Positions 27,447-35,574 of a stretch of 64,000 bases of DNA are shown in pieces. The notes beneath the pieces were generated by a model. The model was not told where the DNA came from. It was given only the letters and a program-made list of their open reading frames with translations, and ran no database searches. The stretch lies in NCBI RefSeq assembly GCF_017814945.1, contig NZ_JAGIPX010000005.1, positions 168,665 through 232,664 of the forward strand, written 5' to 3'. The translations under genes were made by a program, and so were the position numbers. The stretch is from Paraburkholderia sp. LEh10 (lineage in GTDB: Bacteria; Pseudomonadota; Gammaproteobacteria; Burkholderiales; Burkholderiaceae). Numbering within the stretch: the stretch's first letter is position 1; each line of letters begins with the position of its first letter.

Positions 27447-28477
27447 TGGCGCTCGGCCTTGTACCAGAGTTCGACTGCGCTTTCGAGCAACTGCTCGCGG
27501 CGGCTGCCCTGCGGCAGCCAGCGTTGCGACGCGTACGCCGCGCGCGTCAGGAAGTCGAGCAGGTTCGCGTGGCGCCGCAACACGCGCGCCGTGCGATGCG
27601 CTTTCACGGGATTGAACATGCCTTGCCGCGAGAAAATCTGGCGGGGATTTTTCTTGATCCATACCCACGAGCCGAGTTCGAGCGTCATCGGCAGGAAGAT
27701 GTTGGGCGGCGGCGTGCGGTCGTAGGCCCAGTCCCACAGGTCGCCGTGCAGCAGGTACTGATGGCTCTGCGGCTCGAACATATAGCCGTGGTGCGGATGG
27801 GCGCGCTCGAACATCGTTTTCAGCGCATACATCTCCGGCAGATGCGGCATCGCGCGGCGCGTCTTCGCGTACGGAAACCAGATGCTGTCGCTCCACCCGT
27901 AGCCTGAGTGGCAATCGAGCGCGAGCGACAGCGGCCGCGTCGACAGATCCTGCTCGACGACGCGCAGCAGCGCCGCCGCCTCCGCCTCCATCGGCGCGCC
28001 AAAGCGCCCGCGATACCAGGGCAGCCACGAACCGACGCGCTGTCCGCCCGCCAGCAACGGCACGCGCTCTTCGGCATCCTGCGGCGCGTTGCGCATCAGG
28101 TCGACGCCGTTCGGATTCGCGCGCGTCGCGGCCCACATCCCGCCCGGATTGACGATCGGCATGAAGATCAGCCGGATCGACTGAAGCTGGCGCACCAGCA
28201 GCTCGTCCCATTCGAGCCGCCCGAGCAGCGCGCGCATGTAGTCGAGCACGAGTTGCGTGCCGATCCGCTCGAGCCCGTGGATGCCGCCGAAAAAGCCGAT
28301 GGCGGGCGCCCGCGGATCGCGCGAGCCGATGCTCGCGGTGTGCACGGCGAACATCCGGCCGCGCACCTGCACCTCGCATACGGTACGGATCTCGAAGCTG
28401 CCGCTGCCGACCTCGAGAATCGCTTTCAGGTCTTCGTACTCCGCAAAAGTATCGGGCAAAAAGCTGAGAGCCTGCAT
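27443..28477 (-). CDS. M14-family zinc carboxypeptidase
   Basis: A 344-residue metallopeptidase of the M14 (carboxypeptidase A) family. Zinc ligands are visible in GGIHGLERIG (HxxE, near residue 67) and the later His of LDCHSGYG (near 194). MPIVNPGG and RNAPQDAEERVPL give the substrate-binding part, and Glu in LELGSWVW (near 272) is the likely general base. No signal peptide is seen, so it acts in the cytoplasm, possibly on small peptides or amino-acyl conjugates handled with the coupled hydrolase downstream. Confidence 0.8.
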   Translation of the reverse strand: MQALSFLPDTFAEYEDLKAILEVGSGSFEIRTVCEVQVRGRMFAVHTASIGSRDPRAPAIGFFGGIHGLERIGTQLVLDYMRALLGRLEWDELLVRQLQSIRLIFMPIVNPGGMWAATRANPNGVDLMRNAPQDAEERVPLLAGGQRVGSWLPWYRGRFGAPMEAEAAALLRVVEQDLSTRPLSLALDCHSGYGWSDSIWFPYAKTRRAMPHLPEMYALKTMFERAHPHHGYMFEPQSHQYLLHGDLWDWAYDRTPPPNIFLPMTLELGSWVWIKKNPRQIFSRQGMFNPVKAHRTARVLRRHANLLDFLTRAAYASQRWLPQGSRREQLLESAVELWYKAERQ

Positions 28478-28600
28478 GGGCGGCGCCGGTTGTGGTGTGA
28501 GGTTATCGGAGACGGCTCACGCTTGACGCCTCCAACTATAGCGGTTCGCGCCTGCCAATGGATGACACGACGGATGAGACCCGCGATCCGCCGTTGCGTA

Positions 28601-28616
28601 TGTCATCTCGATGACA
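28601..28616. promoter_or_regulatory. Palindromic TGTCAT-ctcg-ATGACA upstream of phnC
   Basis: TGTCAT (28601-28606) and ATGACA (28611-28616) form a perfect inverted repeat 160 bp before the phnC start; a further GATGACA lies at 28561. Half-sites recall the TGTCA core of Pho boxes, but those are direct repeats, so a different regulator is possible. Confidence 0.35.
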
Positions 28617-28775
28617 CATGGCGGCAGGTTTTCGAAGCACCTTCCGCAACGCCGCGCCGGCTCACGCAAAGATATAGTCGTCTAGATGTTGCGACGCCTT
28701 CACTCAACCGTCACAGACGCTTTCTAGAATGTCCCACAACTTCGGGCACGCACCGGCGTCATCGACAGGACACAC

Positions 28776-29627
28776 ATGGAAGCAATCCGCATCGAACGTC
28801 TGAGCAAGACATTCGGCAACGGCCGCAAGGCGCTCGACGAAATCGACCTGCGGGTCGAGCAGGGCGAAATGGTGGCGCTGATCGGCGCGTCGGGCTCGGG
28901 CAAATCGACACTGTTGCGTCATATCGCGGGCTTCACGGTTTCGGACGCGCAGCCCTCGCAGGTGTCGATACTCGGCCGCCCCATCCAGCAGAACGGCCGC
29001 ATCGTGCGCGAAGTGCGCAGCATCCGCCGCGACATCGGCTTCGTGTTCCAGCAGTTCAATCTCGTGAACCGGCTGACGGTGGAAGCGAATGTGCTGATCG
29101 GCGCGCTTGCGCGCCTGCCGCTGTGGCGACGGCTCACCGGCTGCTTTCCGCGCGGCGAGCGCGAGCTTTCGATGTCGGCGTTGAACGAGGTCGGCATCGG
29201 CGAGCATGCGCGCGAACGCGCATCGAACCTGTCGGGCGGCCAGCAGCAGCGCGCGGCGCTCGCGCGCGCGCTCGTCCAGCAGGCGCGCATCATCCTCGCC
29301 GACGAGCCGATCGCCTCGCTCGACCCCGAGTCGTCGCGCCGCGTGATGGACATGCTGCGCACGCTGAACGTCGAGCACAAGTTGACGGTGCTGGTTTCGC
29401 TGCATCAGGTCGATATCGCGATGCAGTATTGCCAGCGCACGATCGCCATGCGGCGCGGCAAGATCGTCTATGACGGCCCGTCGTCTGCATTGACACCCGC
29501 GCTGCTGCAAAAACTCTACGGCGACGATGCGCGCGATCTGCTCGAAGACAGCCCGCACGCGGGCAGCGCGACGGGCGCCACGCCCCGCGCGCGCCCGTTC
29601 TCGTTCGATGCGGCGCGCTCGGCGTAA
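28776..29627 (+). CDS. phnC: Phosphonate ABC transporter ATP-binding protein PhnC
   Basis: A 283-residue ABC ATPase. Walker A GASGSGKS is at about residue 38, Q-loop [14 protein letters not shown], signature LSGGQQQR, Walker [15 protein letters not shown] and H-loop SLHQ are all intact. FQQFNLV and EANVLIGAL are PhnC hallmarks. The last ~30 residues after YGDDA are a low-complexity tail. It is the first gene of phnCDE, with 71 bp before phnD, and energises phosphonate or phosphite uptake. Confidence 0.92.
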   Translation: MEAIRIERLSKTFGNGRKALDEIDLRVEQGEMVALIGASGSGKSTLLRHIAGFTVSDAQPSQVSILGRPIQQNGRIVREVRSIRRDIGFVFQQFNLVNRLTVEANVLIGALARLPLWRRLTGCFPRGERELSMSALNEVGIGEHARERASNLSGGQQQRAALARALVQQARIILADEPIASLDPESSRRVMDMLRTLNVEHKLTVLVSLHQVDIAMQYCQRTIAMRRGKIVYDGPSSALTPALLQKLYGDDARDLLEDSPHAGSATGATPRARPFSFDAARSA

Positions 29628-29698
29628 GCCCCCTCTTTCGAAACGCAACGAAACGCTGTACCGACTCACTCACCTGGATCTCACCTGGATCAGAACTC

Positions 29699-30667
29699 AT
29701 GAAATTTCTGCGCTCTCTGCTCGCCGGCGTCGCGGCCGTGTCGGCTTTCGCCAGCTTCGCGGCTCATGCCGAAGACCTGAACCTCGGCATCATCTCGACC
29801 GACTCGTCGGCGGTGCTCAAGCAACGCTGGCAGCCGCTCATCGACGACATGAACAAGCAGACGGGACTGAACGTGAAAGCGTTCTTCGCGACCGACTACG
29901 CGGGCATCATCGAAGGGATGCGCTTCAACAAGGTGCAGGTCGCGTATCTCGGCAACGCGTCGGCGATCGAAGCCGTCGACCGTTCGAACGGCGAAGTGTT
30001 CGCGAAGACGACGTATGCGAATGGCGACGGCGGCTACTACTCGGTGCTGGTCACGAACGTCAACAGCCGCTTCAAGACGCTCGACGACGTGTTCAGGAAC
30101 ACGAAGGACGTGACGCTCGGCTTCGGCGATCCGAACTCGACGTCGGGCACGCTGATTCCCGGCTACTACCTGTTCGCCCAGCACAACGCGCCTGTGCGCA
30201 CGTCGTTCAAGACGGTGCTGCCGTCAAGCCACGAAGCGAACCTGCTCGCCGTCGTGAACAACAAAGTCGATATCGCGACGAACAACACCGAGATGCTCGA
30301 GACGCTGAAGAAGCAGCACCCGGACCGCTTCGCGCAGGTGCGCGTGCTGTGGCAGTCGCCGCTGATTCCGTCGGACCCGCTCGTGTGGCGCAAGGACCTG
30401 CCGGACGCGACGAAGGAGAAGGTGCGCAAGTTCTTCCTCAACTACGCGAAGACCGACGCGCACGAGAAGGCCGTGATCGCGAACATCTTCAGCTATAACG
30501 GTTTTGCTGCGTCGACGGATGCGCAATTGCTGCCGATCCGTCAGGTCGCGCTGTTCCAGCAGAAGCAGAAGATCGAGAGCGACGCATCGCTGTCGGATGC
30601 GGATCGCAAGACGCAGACGGCCGCCATCGACGCGAAGCTGTCCGCACTCAACACGCAGAAACAATGA
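29699..30667 (+). CDS. phnD: Phosphonate ABC transporter substrate-binding protein PhnD
   Basis: A 322-residue periplasmic binding protein. It has a signal peptide (residues 1-24, ending AAHA) followed by [25 protein letters not shown] and the ligand-pocket stretch [12 protein letters not shown], typical of Phn[19 protein letters not shown] is also family-like. It delivers phosphonates to PhnE. The stop overlaps the phnE start (ATGA). Confidence 0.93.
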   Translation: MKFLRSLLAGVAAVSAFASFAAHAEDLNLGIISTDSSAVLKQRWQPLIDDMNKQTGLNVKAFFATDYAGIIEGMRFNKVQVAYLGNASAIEAVDRSNGEVFAKTTYANGDGGYYSVLVTNVNSRFKTLDDVFRNTKDVTLGFGDPNSTSGTLIPGYYLFAQHNAPVRTSFKTVLPSSHEANLLAVVNNKVDIATNNTEMLETLKKQHPDRFAQVRVLWQSPLIPSDPLVWRKDLPDATKEKVRKFFLNYAKTDAHEKAVIANIFSYNGFAASTDAQLLPIRQVALFQQKQKIESDASLSDADRKTQTAAIDAKLSALNTQKQ

Positions 30668-31500
30668 ACGCAGCCGACCTGGGCGCCGGCCGCTCGACGG
30701 AGCAGACGCAGCCGTCGTCGCACGAGGCGATGGCTGCGACGGCGGGCAAGCGCAGCTGGGCATCGATGCTCGGCTGGATCGCGGTGATCGCGGTGCTCGG
30801 CCTGTCGTGGCGCGCCGCCGACATGCGTCCGCTCGATCTGTTGTCCGACTCGGGCAACATGGGCCAGTTCGCGAAAGACTTCTTTCCGCCGGACTTTAGC
30901 GAGTGGCGCACGTATATGCACGAAATGGCCGTGACGCTGGCCGTCGCGGTGTGGGGCACTGCCTTGTCGCTGGTGTGCGCGGTGCCGTTCGGCCTGCTGT
31001 CCGCGCACAACATGGCGCCCGCATGGGTCGTGCAGCCGGTGCGCCGCGTGATGGACGCGTGCCGCGCGATCAACGAGATGGTGTTCGCAATGCTATTCAT
31101 CGTTGCCGTCGGGCTCGGGCCGTTTGCGGGCGTGCTCGCGTTGTGGGTGCATACGACGGGCGTGCTCGCGAAACTCTTCGCCGAAGCTGTTGAAGCGATC
31201 GATCCGCGTCCCGCAGAAGGAGTGCGTGCGACTGGCGCGACGAGTCTCGACGAGATTATTTATGGCGTGCTGCCGCAGGTGCTGCCGTTGTGGATTTCGT
31301 ATGCGCTTTACCGGTTCGAGTCGAATGTGCGCTCTGCGATGGTCGTTGGGATGGTGGGCGCCGGCGGCATCGGCGTCGTGCTGTATGAGTCGATACGGTC
31401 GTTCAATTATGCGCAGACCGCGGCTGTCATGTTGATGGTGATTGTGGTGGTTACTGTGATTGACCTGCTGTCGGCGAAATTGCGGGAGCGCGTGATTTAG
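30664..31500 (+). CDS. phnE: Phosphonate ABC transporter permease PhnE
   Basis: A 278-residue permease with about six membrane helices. The EAA-like coupling loop is [21 protein letters not shown] (begins near residue 186). It overlaps phnD by 4 bp and ends the operon. No C-P lyase (phnG-M), phosphonatase or phosphite dehydrogenase gene follows, so the imported compound must be used by enzymes encoded elsewhere. Confidence 0.92.
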   Translation: MNAADLGAGRSTEQTQPSSHEAMAATAGKRSWASMLGWIAVIAVLGLSWRAADMRPLDLLSDSGNMGQFAKDFFPPDFSEWRTYMHEMAVTLAVAVWGTALSLVCAVPFGLLSAHNMAPAWVVQPVRRVMDACRAINEMVFAMLFIVAVGLGPFAGVLALWVHTTGVLAKLFAEAVEAIDPRPAEGVRATGATSLDEIIYGVLPQVLPLWISYALYRFESNVRSAMVVGMVGAGGIGVVLYESIRSFNYAQTAAVMLMVIVVVTVIDLLSAKLRERVI

Positions 31501-31537
31501 GTTTTTTTGTCTGCCGACGGTTGGGGTGGGGTTTTGC

Positions 31538-31585
31538 TTTTTTGCTTTTTTGCTTTTTTGCTTTTTTGCTTTTTTGCTTTTTTGC
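31538..31585 (+). repeat. Six perfect tandem TTTTTTGC octamers
   Basis: Six uninterrupted copies of TTTTTTGC run from 31538 to 31585, preceded by a partial copy (TTTTGC) and followed at once by the inverted-repeat element. They start 38 bp after phnE. Copy number should vary by replication slippage. A T-rich transcript end may also act in termination of phnCDE. Confidence 0.9.
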
Positions 31586-31586
31586 T

Positions 31587-31924
31587 GGCATCCGCTTTTT
31601 GCCTTTGCGCCGGCATCCGCGATGCACCTTATGTTTTGCCACTATCGCTGGCATCCGCGATAGCGCCTCGCGGCGCGGGCGTTGCCCCTGTGCGGGGCGG
31701 CACCTCCTTTCTTTGCCGCGGCAAAGAAAGGAGGCAAAGAAAGCCGCTCACACCGCCAACCCTTGACCGTTAGCCACGGGCTCTCAACATCCCCATGTTT
31801 ATCGCGGCAGTGTGCTGGCCCATGTCCGTCGCCAGCGCGTTGACCGGCGCCTCACCCGCTTCATGCACCCGCGTTGCACACTACGCCCTCGATTATCCGG
31901 CGCCCCCATGCGGCAAACCTATGT
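31587..31924 (+). repeat. Left arm of a large inverted-repeat element
   Basis: Read inward, this arm holds GGCATCCGC units, a GC-rich block GCCCCTGTGCGGGGCGGCAC, a 32-bp palindrome, CAAAGAAAGCCGCTCAC, CCACGGGCTCTCAAC, then GCCTCACCCGCTTCATGC and finally GCGGCAAACCTATGT. The same succession occurs in the same order on the opposite strand at 32006-32419. The block 31665-31788 is nearly identical to its partner. No transposase or terminal target duplication was found. Short ORFs in it encode CGKPM, but no robust gene is evident. Confidence 0.85.
31703..31734. repeat. Perfect 32-bp palindrome (left copy)
   Basis: The half CCTCCTTTCTTTGCCG is followed directly by its exact reverse complement. Compared with the right copy it carries two changes per half, each matched by the complementary change in the other half, so pairing is kept. 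Confidence 0.9.
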
Positions 31925-32005
31925 GGGCCTTCGCGCCATCAGAACACCTTCGCTGCGCGATGTCTCTGCACTGTTGGAGCGCTGCCCTGTGAGGCGCGAC
32001 AACCA

Positions 32006-32419
32006 ACATAGGTTTGCCGCAAAAAGGGCAGTGAAACATCAGGACGGTTAGCTGTTGTATGAGCGCGTGAAGAGGGTGAGGCATTCAATCAGCGCGCGGG
32101 CAACGGACAAGGTCAGCACGCTGCCATGCGAAGTGCGGGGGCGTTGAGAGCCCGTGGAAAAGCGTCAAGCACTGGCGGGGTGAGCGGCTTTCTTTGCTTA
32201 CTTTCTTTGCCGCGGCAAAGAAAGTAAGTGCCGCCCCGCACAGGGGCAACGCTCGCGCCGCGAGGCGCAATCGCGGATGCCAGCGACAGTGGCAAAACAC
32301 AACCCGCATCGCGGATGCCAGCGATAGCGGCAAGAGCAACCCGCATTCGCGGATGCCAGCGATAGTGGCAAAACAAGCCGCATCGCGGATGCCGGCGCAA
32401 AGGCAAAACAGCGGATGCC
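32006..32419 (-). repeat. Right arm of the inverted-repeat element
   Basis: This is the reverse-complement partner of 31587-31924, separated from it by an 81-bp centre. It begins ACATAGGTTTGCCGC (32006-32020), passes GGGTGAGGC and GTTGAGAGCCCGTGG, then the second palindrome, and ends in GCGGATGCC repeats. It is longer than the left arm because it carries extra repeat units. A minus-strand ORF here reads HCPFCGKPM, a zinc-knuckle-like string, but its reality is uncertain. Confidence 0.85.
32197..32228. repeat. Perfect 32-bp palindrome (right copy)
   Basis: The half CTTACTTTCTTTGCCG is followed by its exact reverse complement. Core TTTCTTTGCCG is shared with the left copy; the outer five bases differ in a compensated way. 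Confidence 0.9.
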
Positions 32420-32425
32420 AGCGAT
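32273..32425 (-). repeat. Direct repeats with GCGGATGCC cores, 38-bp period
   Basis: GCGGATGCC cores start at 32273, 32311, 32349, 32385 and 32411. The first three units are 38 bp long and follow the pattern GCGGATGCCAGCGATAGTGG, CAAAAC, AACCCGCAT. Later units are shortened. Units abut each other with no unique spacers, so this is not a CRISPR array. The left arm holds one to two units in the opposite orientation. Confidence 0.85.
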
Positions 32426-32558
32426 ACCGGCAGAACACCTGCAGCAAATCAGACCGCTCGCACGGGCAAACCAGACCGCATGGGCAAACCGAACCCCTTG
32501 CCCTCTCCCCCCGTTGCGCCGCACAATCTCTGTTCACTCCCTCCTTCTGGTGCCGCCC

Positions 32559-33146
32559 ATGGCTTACGCTTCTCTCGCCACCGGCGTGCTGCTCGCAGCC
32601 GGTTATGGATCGCGCTTCGACCCGGAAGGCATCCACAACAAACTGCTCGCTCGCCTCCCCGACGGCACGCCCGTCGCACGCGAATCCGCGCACCGGCTCC
32701 TGATGGTGGTCCCGCATGTGATCGCGATCGTGCGCCCCGGCTCCGAACTGCTCGCCCGCGCACTCAACGATGCTGGCTGTCACGTGATCTTCTCCGCAAA
32801 CGCCGAGCGCGGCATGGGCGCAAGCCTCGCCGCCGGCATCGAAGCAAGCGAGGACGCCGACGGCTGGATCGTCGCGCTCGCCGACATGCCCCGCATCGCC
32901 CCGCCGTCCATCGAGGCCATCGCGCGCGTCGTCGACGATGGCGCGTCGATCGTCGCGCCGTATTATCAGGGGCAACGCGGCCACCCCGTCGGCTTCGGCA
33001 TCGAGCATCGCGACGCGCTGCTCGCACTCGACGGCGATACGGGCGCCCGCTCGCTCTTCACGACGCATCCCGTCACGCGCATCGATGTCGACGATCCCGG
33101 CGTGCTCAGCGATATCGATACGCCCGACGATCTGCGCAACGTCTAG
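32559..33146 (+). CDS. MobA-like nucleotidyltransferase (MocA-type molybdenum cofactor cytidylyltransferase)
   Basis: A 195-residue NTP-transferase fold protein. The start LATGVLLAAGYGSRFDPEG with HNKLLARLPDG is a variant of the LAAGxSxRMGxxK nucleotide-binding signature. ADMPRIAPPSIEAIA carries the metal-binding Asp, and GQRGHPVGF and DIDTPDDL match MocA/MobA relatives that attach CMP or GMP to molybdopterin. ATG at 32559 is chosen since upstream in-frame sequence belongs to the repeat region. No molybdoenzyme gene lies next to it. Confidence 0.8.
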   Translation: MAYASLATGVLLAAGYGSRFDPEGIHNKLLARLPDGTPVARESAHRLLMVVPHVIAIVRPGSELLARALNDAGCHVIFSANAERGMGASLAAGIEASEDADGWIVALADMPRIAPPSIEAIARVVDDGASIVAPYYQGQRGHPVGFGIEHRDALLALDGDTGARSLFTTHPVTRIDVDDPGVLSDIDTPDDLRNV

Positions 33147-33433
33147 CCCGCCGAATCCAGCGAACCTGCGCCCGGCCGCACGGGCTCACGCCGCTTGCGC
33201 ACGGTAAGAGGATCAGGGACCGCCGTCGCCGTCGAGGTGAGCGGATACGGGCAACTTCCGGGCTTTATGCACACGCCCAGCAACCGTGCGGGCACGCCGC
33301 TTGCGCGCTGTTGCACTGCGAAACGGGCCAGCAGGCTTCGCATCATTGGTCTAAGCTGTCCACGATGAAGCGGGCGTCACACCCGTGCGCCGCGCCCGCC
33401 GGACGATCCATTCCGAATCCAGCCCAGGACCTC

Positions 33434-34150
33434 ATGAGCGAAACCAGTCCGCGTCTTTTCATCGTGTCGCCGCATTTCGACGATGCCGTCTTCGGCTGCG
33501 GCGCGCTGCTCGCGGCGCATCCCGATGCCGCGGTCTGCACCGTGTTCGCCGCGCCGCCCGAGCAGGACATGCGCACCGACTGGGATGAAAAGGCGGGATT
33601 CACGAGTGCGCTCGAATCGGTTCACGCGCGCACGATCGAGGACGACAACGCGCTCGCCGTGCTCGACGCAATTCCCGTGCGGCTGCCGTTTCGCGACGGG
33701 CAATATCACGACTCGCCGTCGATCACAAGGCTCGCGGCCGCGCTGGAGGAAGCGATCTACGGCTCGACGGCGAATACGCTGCTGATGCCGCTCGGGCTCT
33801 TTCACGACGACCACGGCCGCGTGTTCGACGCGTGCTGCGAGATCCTGCCGCGCCTGTCGCACCTCGAATGGTTCGCATACGAGGAAGCGATCTACCGCCC
33901 GATACCGGGCCTCGTGCAGCAAAGGCTCGTCGATCTGGCAAAACGCGGGATCGTCGCAACGCCCGCGAGCCCCGCAGCCGATCGCTCGCTCGATCGCGAA
34001 CGCCAGGTACTGCTCAAGCGCGAAGCCGTGTCCGCGTACGTGAGCCAGTTGCACGCATATGGTCCGCACGGCTATGACGACGTCTTCGCCGCCGAGCGCT
34101 ACTGGCATCTGAGCGTCGACCGGCAGCGCCCGCGCAAGCCGAAGCAATGA
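33434..34150 (+). CDS. PIG-L family deacetylase
   Basis: A 238-residue protein of the LmbE/PIG-L family, zinc-dependent N-acetylglucosamine-type deacetylases. The zinc motif is VSPHFDDAVFGCGALL (PHxDD, residues 12-16), and the third ligand lies in LGLFHDDHGRVF (near 120). AGGAC lies before the chosen ATG at 33434; an earlier ATG at 33365 would add 23 residues without similarity. The substrate is unknown: cell-envelope sugars, mycothiol-like thiols or glycopeptides are possible by family. Confidence 0.8.
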   Translation: MSETSPRLFIVSPHFDDAVFGCGALLAAHPDAAVCTVFAAPPEQDMRTDWDEKAGFTSALESVHARTIEDDNALAVLDAIPVRLPFRDGQYHDSPSITRLAAALEEAIYGSTANTLLMPLGLFHDDHGRVFDACCEILPRLSHLEWFAYEEAIYRPIPGLVQQRLVDLAKRGIVATPASPAADRSLDRERQVLLKREAVSAYVSQLHAYGPHGYDDVFAAERYWHLSVDRQRPRKPKQ

Positions 34151-34316
34151 CGCGCGGCGCGAACCGATCGCGCCAGCAGTGTCGCGCTTCATCGCCTACG
34201 CTAGTGAATGCAGGTGCTTCGTAATTTGCCGCCAGAGCAGCGCGGACACCTCCACCGCCCCGCCGCCCGATCGGTCATATGAACCCACATGGGGCACATC
34301 GCCACGAGGTCAAACC

Positions 34317-34463
34317 ATGCACACCACTCCGATTCCCGACCCGCACGCCGATCCGACGCGCGATCCCGAAGGTGATCCCCTCACGCCGCCGTCGCCGGGA
34401 CACCACAACGATGAGCCGCAGCGTCCCGAGGGACCGCCCGACAAGGACCCCATCACGCTATGA
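34317..34463 (+). CDS. Small proline/aspartate-rich hypothetical protein
   Basis: A 48-residue ORF beginning MHTTPIPDPHADPTRDPEG. It is rich in Pro, Asp and Gly and has no hydrophobic segment, so it should be disordered and soluble. GAGGT lies 8 bp before the ATG. It ends about 30 bp before the converging nitrile hydratase accessory gene. No family is recognised; similar short acidic proline-rich proteins are commonly annotated in Burkholderiales. Confidence 0.55.
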   Translation: MHTTPIPDPHADPTRDPEGDPLTPPSPGHHNDEPQRPEGPPDKDPITL

Positions 34464-34494
34464 CAGCCATGTGAAGGAAGCGCCGCGAGCGCGC

Positions 34495-34890
34495 TCAGTC
34501 CAGCTCGATCGGCCGGCCGTGCGGCGTGCGCCGCGCCGCCGCGTCCCACGCGGCCCGCCGCTCGACAAGGCCATCGCGCGTGACGCAGCCCTTCGCGGCG
34601 GCGATGCGTTCAAGCGCCGTCAGCCAGTGTCCGTAGTACGTATCGCCGCGATCGGGGTCGCCTTGCGCCTGAGCTTCGCGGATCGTGTCGGCGAGCGCCG
34701 TCGCCCACTCCGGCCACGTGAACACGCCGCGTTCATGGAGCGCGAGTGTCATCGCGAACGCGGCCGCCTGCCACGGCGCGGCGAACACGGGGCCGGCGTC
34801 GTCGCGCGGCAAACCTGGCACCGCATCGAGCAACGCGCGCGGCGCGGTGGGCGAACCCGGCCGGGTCATGGCTGATGGGTTCGCACTCAT
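34495..34890 (-). CDS. Nitrile hydratase accessory (activator) protein
   Basis: A 131-residue protein related to the N-terminal part of the nitrile hydratase beta subunit: VFAAPWQAAAFAMTLALHERGVFTWPEWATAL and GDTYYGHWLTALERI. In cobalt nitrile hydratases such P14K/NhlE-type proteins escort the alpha subunit and insert cobalt by subunit swapping. ATG at 34890 overlaps the beta-subunit stop by 4 bp. The family and position make the role likely though not proven. Confidence 0.82.
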   Translation of the reverse strand: MSANPSAMTRPGSPTAPRALLDAVPGLPRDDAGPVFAAPWQAAAFAMTLALHERGVFTWPEWATALADTIREAQAQGDPDRGDTYYGHWLTALERIAAAKGCVTRDGLVERRAAWDAAARRTPHGRPIELD

Positions 34891-35552
34891 GCCGCACCGC
34901 CTGTCTCCAGATACGGCTCCCAGCAATCGGCGCACACCGACGCAGCCGTCGTGTCCTTGCCCCACAGCTCGACGGCATCGAAGCGCACCGTGTACAGCCA
35001 TTGCGGATCTTCGCCGCGGCCGAGCGCATTCGAATCGGGAAACACATGCGCGCCATGCACGGCGACGATCCGCCCGCGCTTGCCACGGCAGTAGCGCGGC
35101 AGCCGCGTGTGCGTCTGCGGATTGAGCGTCAGCGTGCGCACCGGGTCGCCGACGCCAAAGCGCGCCGGTTGCGGCGCGGGCCGCGACACGGGACTGCCGC
35201 GAAACAGCATCGGGTTGACCTGATCGGCGGCGAGCACGCGCGGCAGCGGCGCGGCGGCATGGTGCGAGATGCCGCTGTCGATCTCGTCAGGTGTCGCGAG
35301 CCCGGCGTTGATCAGCAGCTTGCGCAAGCCCGCGAACCAGATCTGATAGTAGCTGCTCGTCAGATACTGCGCGGGCGGCAGGCTCTCGCGGGCGGCACGC
35401 GACATATCGATGTTCCATTTGCCCGTCGCGCCCATCGCGATCGTCAGCGCGAGCACGCGGCGCTCCCAGTCGGCGTGGAAATACGGCTCGTCGGATTCGG
35501 GCACGACGGGCCCGAACGATTGCATCCCGCCCAGATCCTGTGCGCCGTTCAT
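34887..35552 (-). CDS. nthB: Nitrile hydratase beta subunit
   Basis: A 221-residue subunit. MNGAQDLGGMQSFGPV at the N-terminus and WERRVLALTIAMGATGKWNID are family signatures; the C-terminal half is the SH3-like barrel (FGVGDPVRTL, then TRLPRYCRGKRGRIVAVHGAHVFPD). With the alpha subunit it hydrates nitriles to amides in the cytoplasm. It follows alpha by 22 bp, so the order is alpha-beta-activator. Confidence 0.93.
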   Translation of the reverse strand: MNGAQDLGGMQSFGPVVPESDEPYFHADWERRVLALTIAMGATGKWNIDMSRAARESLPPAQYLTSSYYQIWFAGLRKLLINAGLATPDEIDSGISHHAAAPLPRVLAADQVNPMLFRGSPVSRPAPQPARFGVGDPVRTLTLNPQTHTRLPRYCRGKRGRIVAVHGAHVFPDSNALGRGEDPQWLYTVRFDAVELWGKDTTAASVCADCWEPYLETGGAA

Positions 35553-35574
35553 CGCTGGCCTCCCCGGTCGGGCC

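Noticed and set aside
26622..28379. A 585-residue minus-strand fusion of M14 peptidase region and hydrolase
   Set aside because: The N-terminal half is an out-of-frame reading of the peptidase gene; the hydrolase has its own ATG at 27446 overlapping the peptidase stop.
28700..28740. Pho box directly before phnC
   Set aside because: CCGTCACAGACGCTTTCT shows only one weak TGTCA-like half; it does not match the direct-repeat consensus.
31893..32084. A 63-residue ORF with HCPFCGKPM in the inverted repeat
   Set aside because: The string is attractive as a zinc knuckle, but it lies in repeat DNA, its downstream half reads across the centre of the inverted repeat, and the opposite arm has a frame-disrupted version. 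Not listed as a gene.
32273..32425. Possible CRISPR array from repeated GCGGATGCC units
   Set aside because: Units abut each other with 26-38-bp periods and no unique spacers; no cas genes are present.
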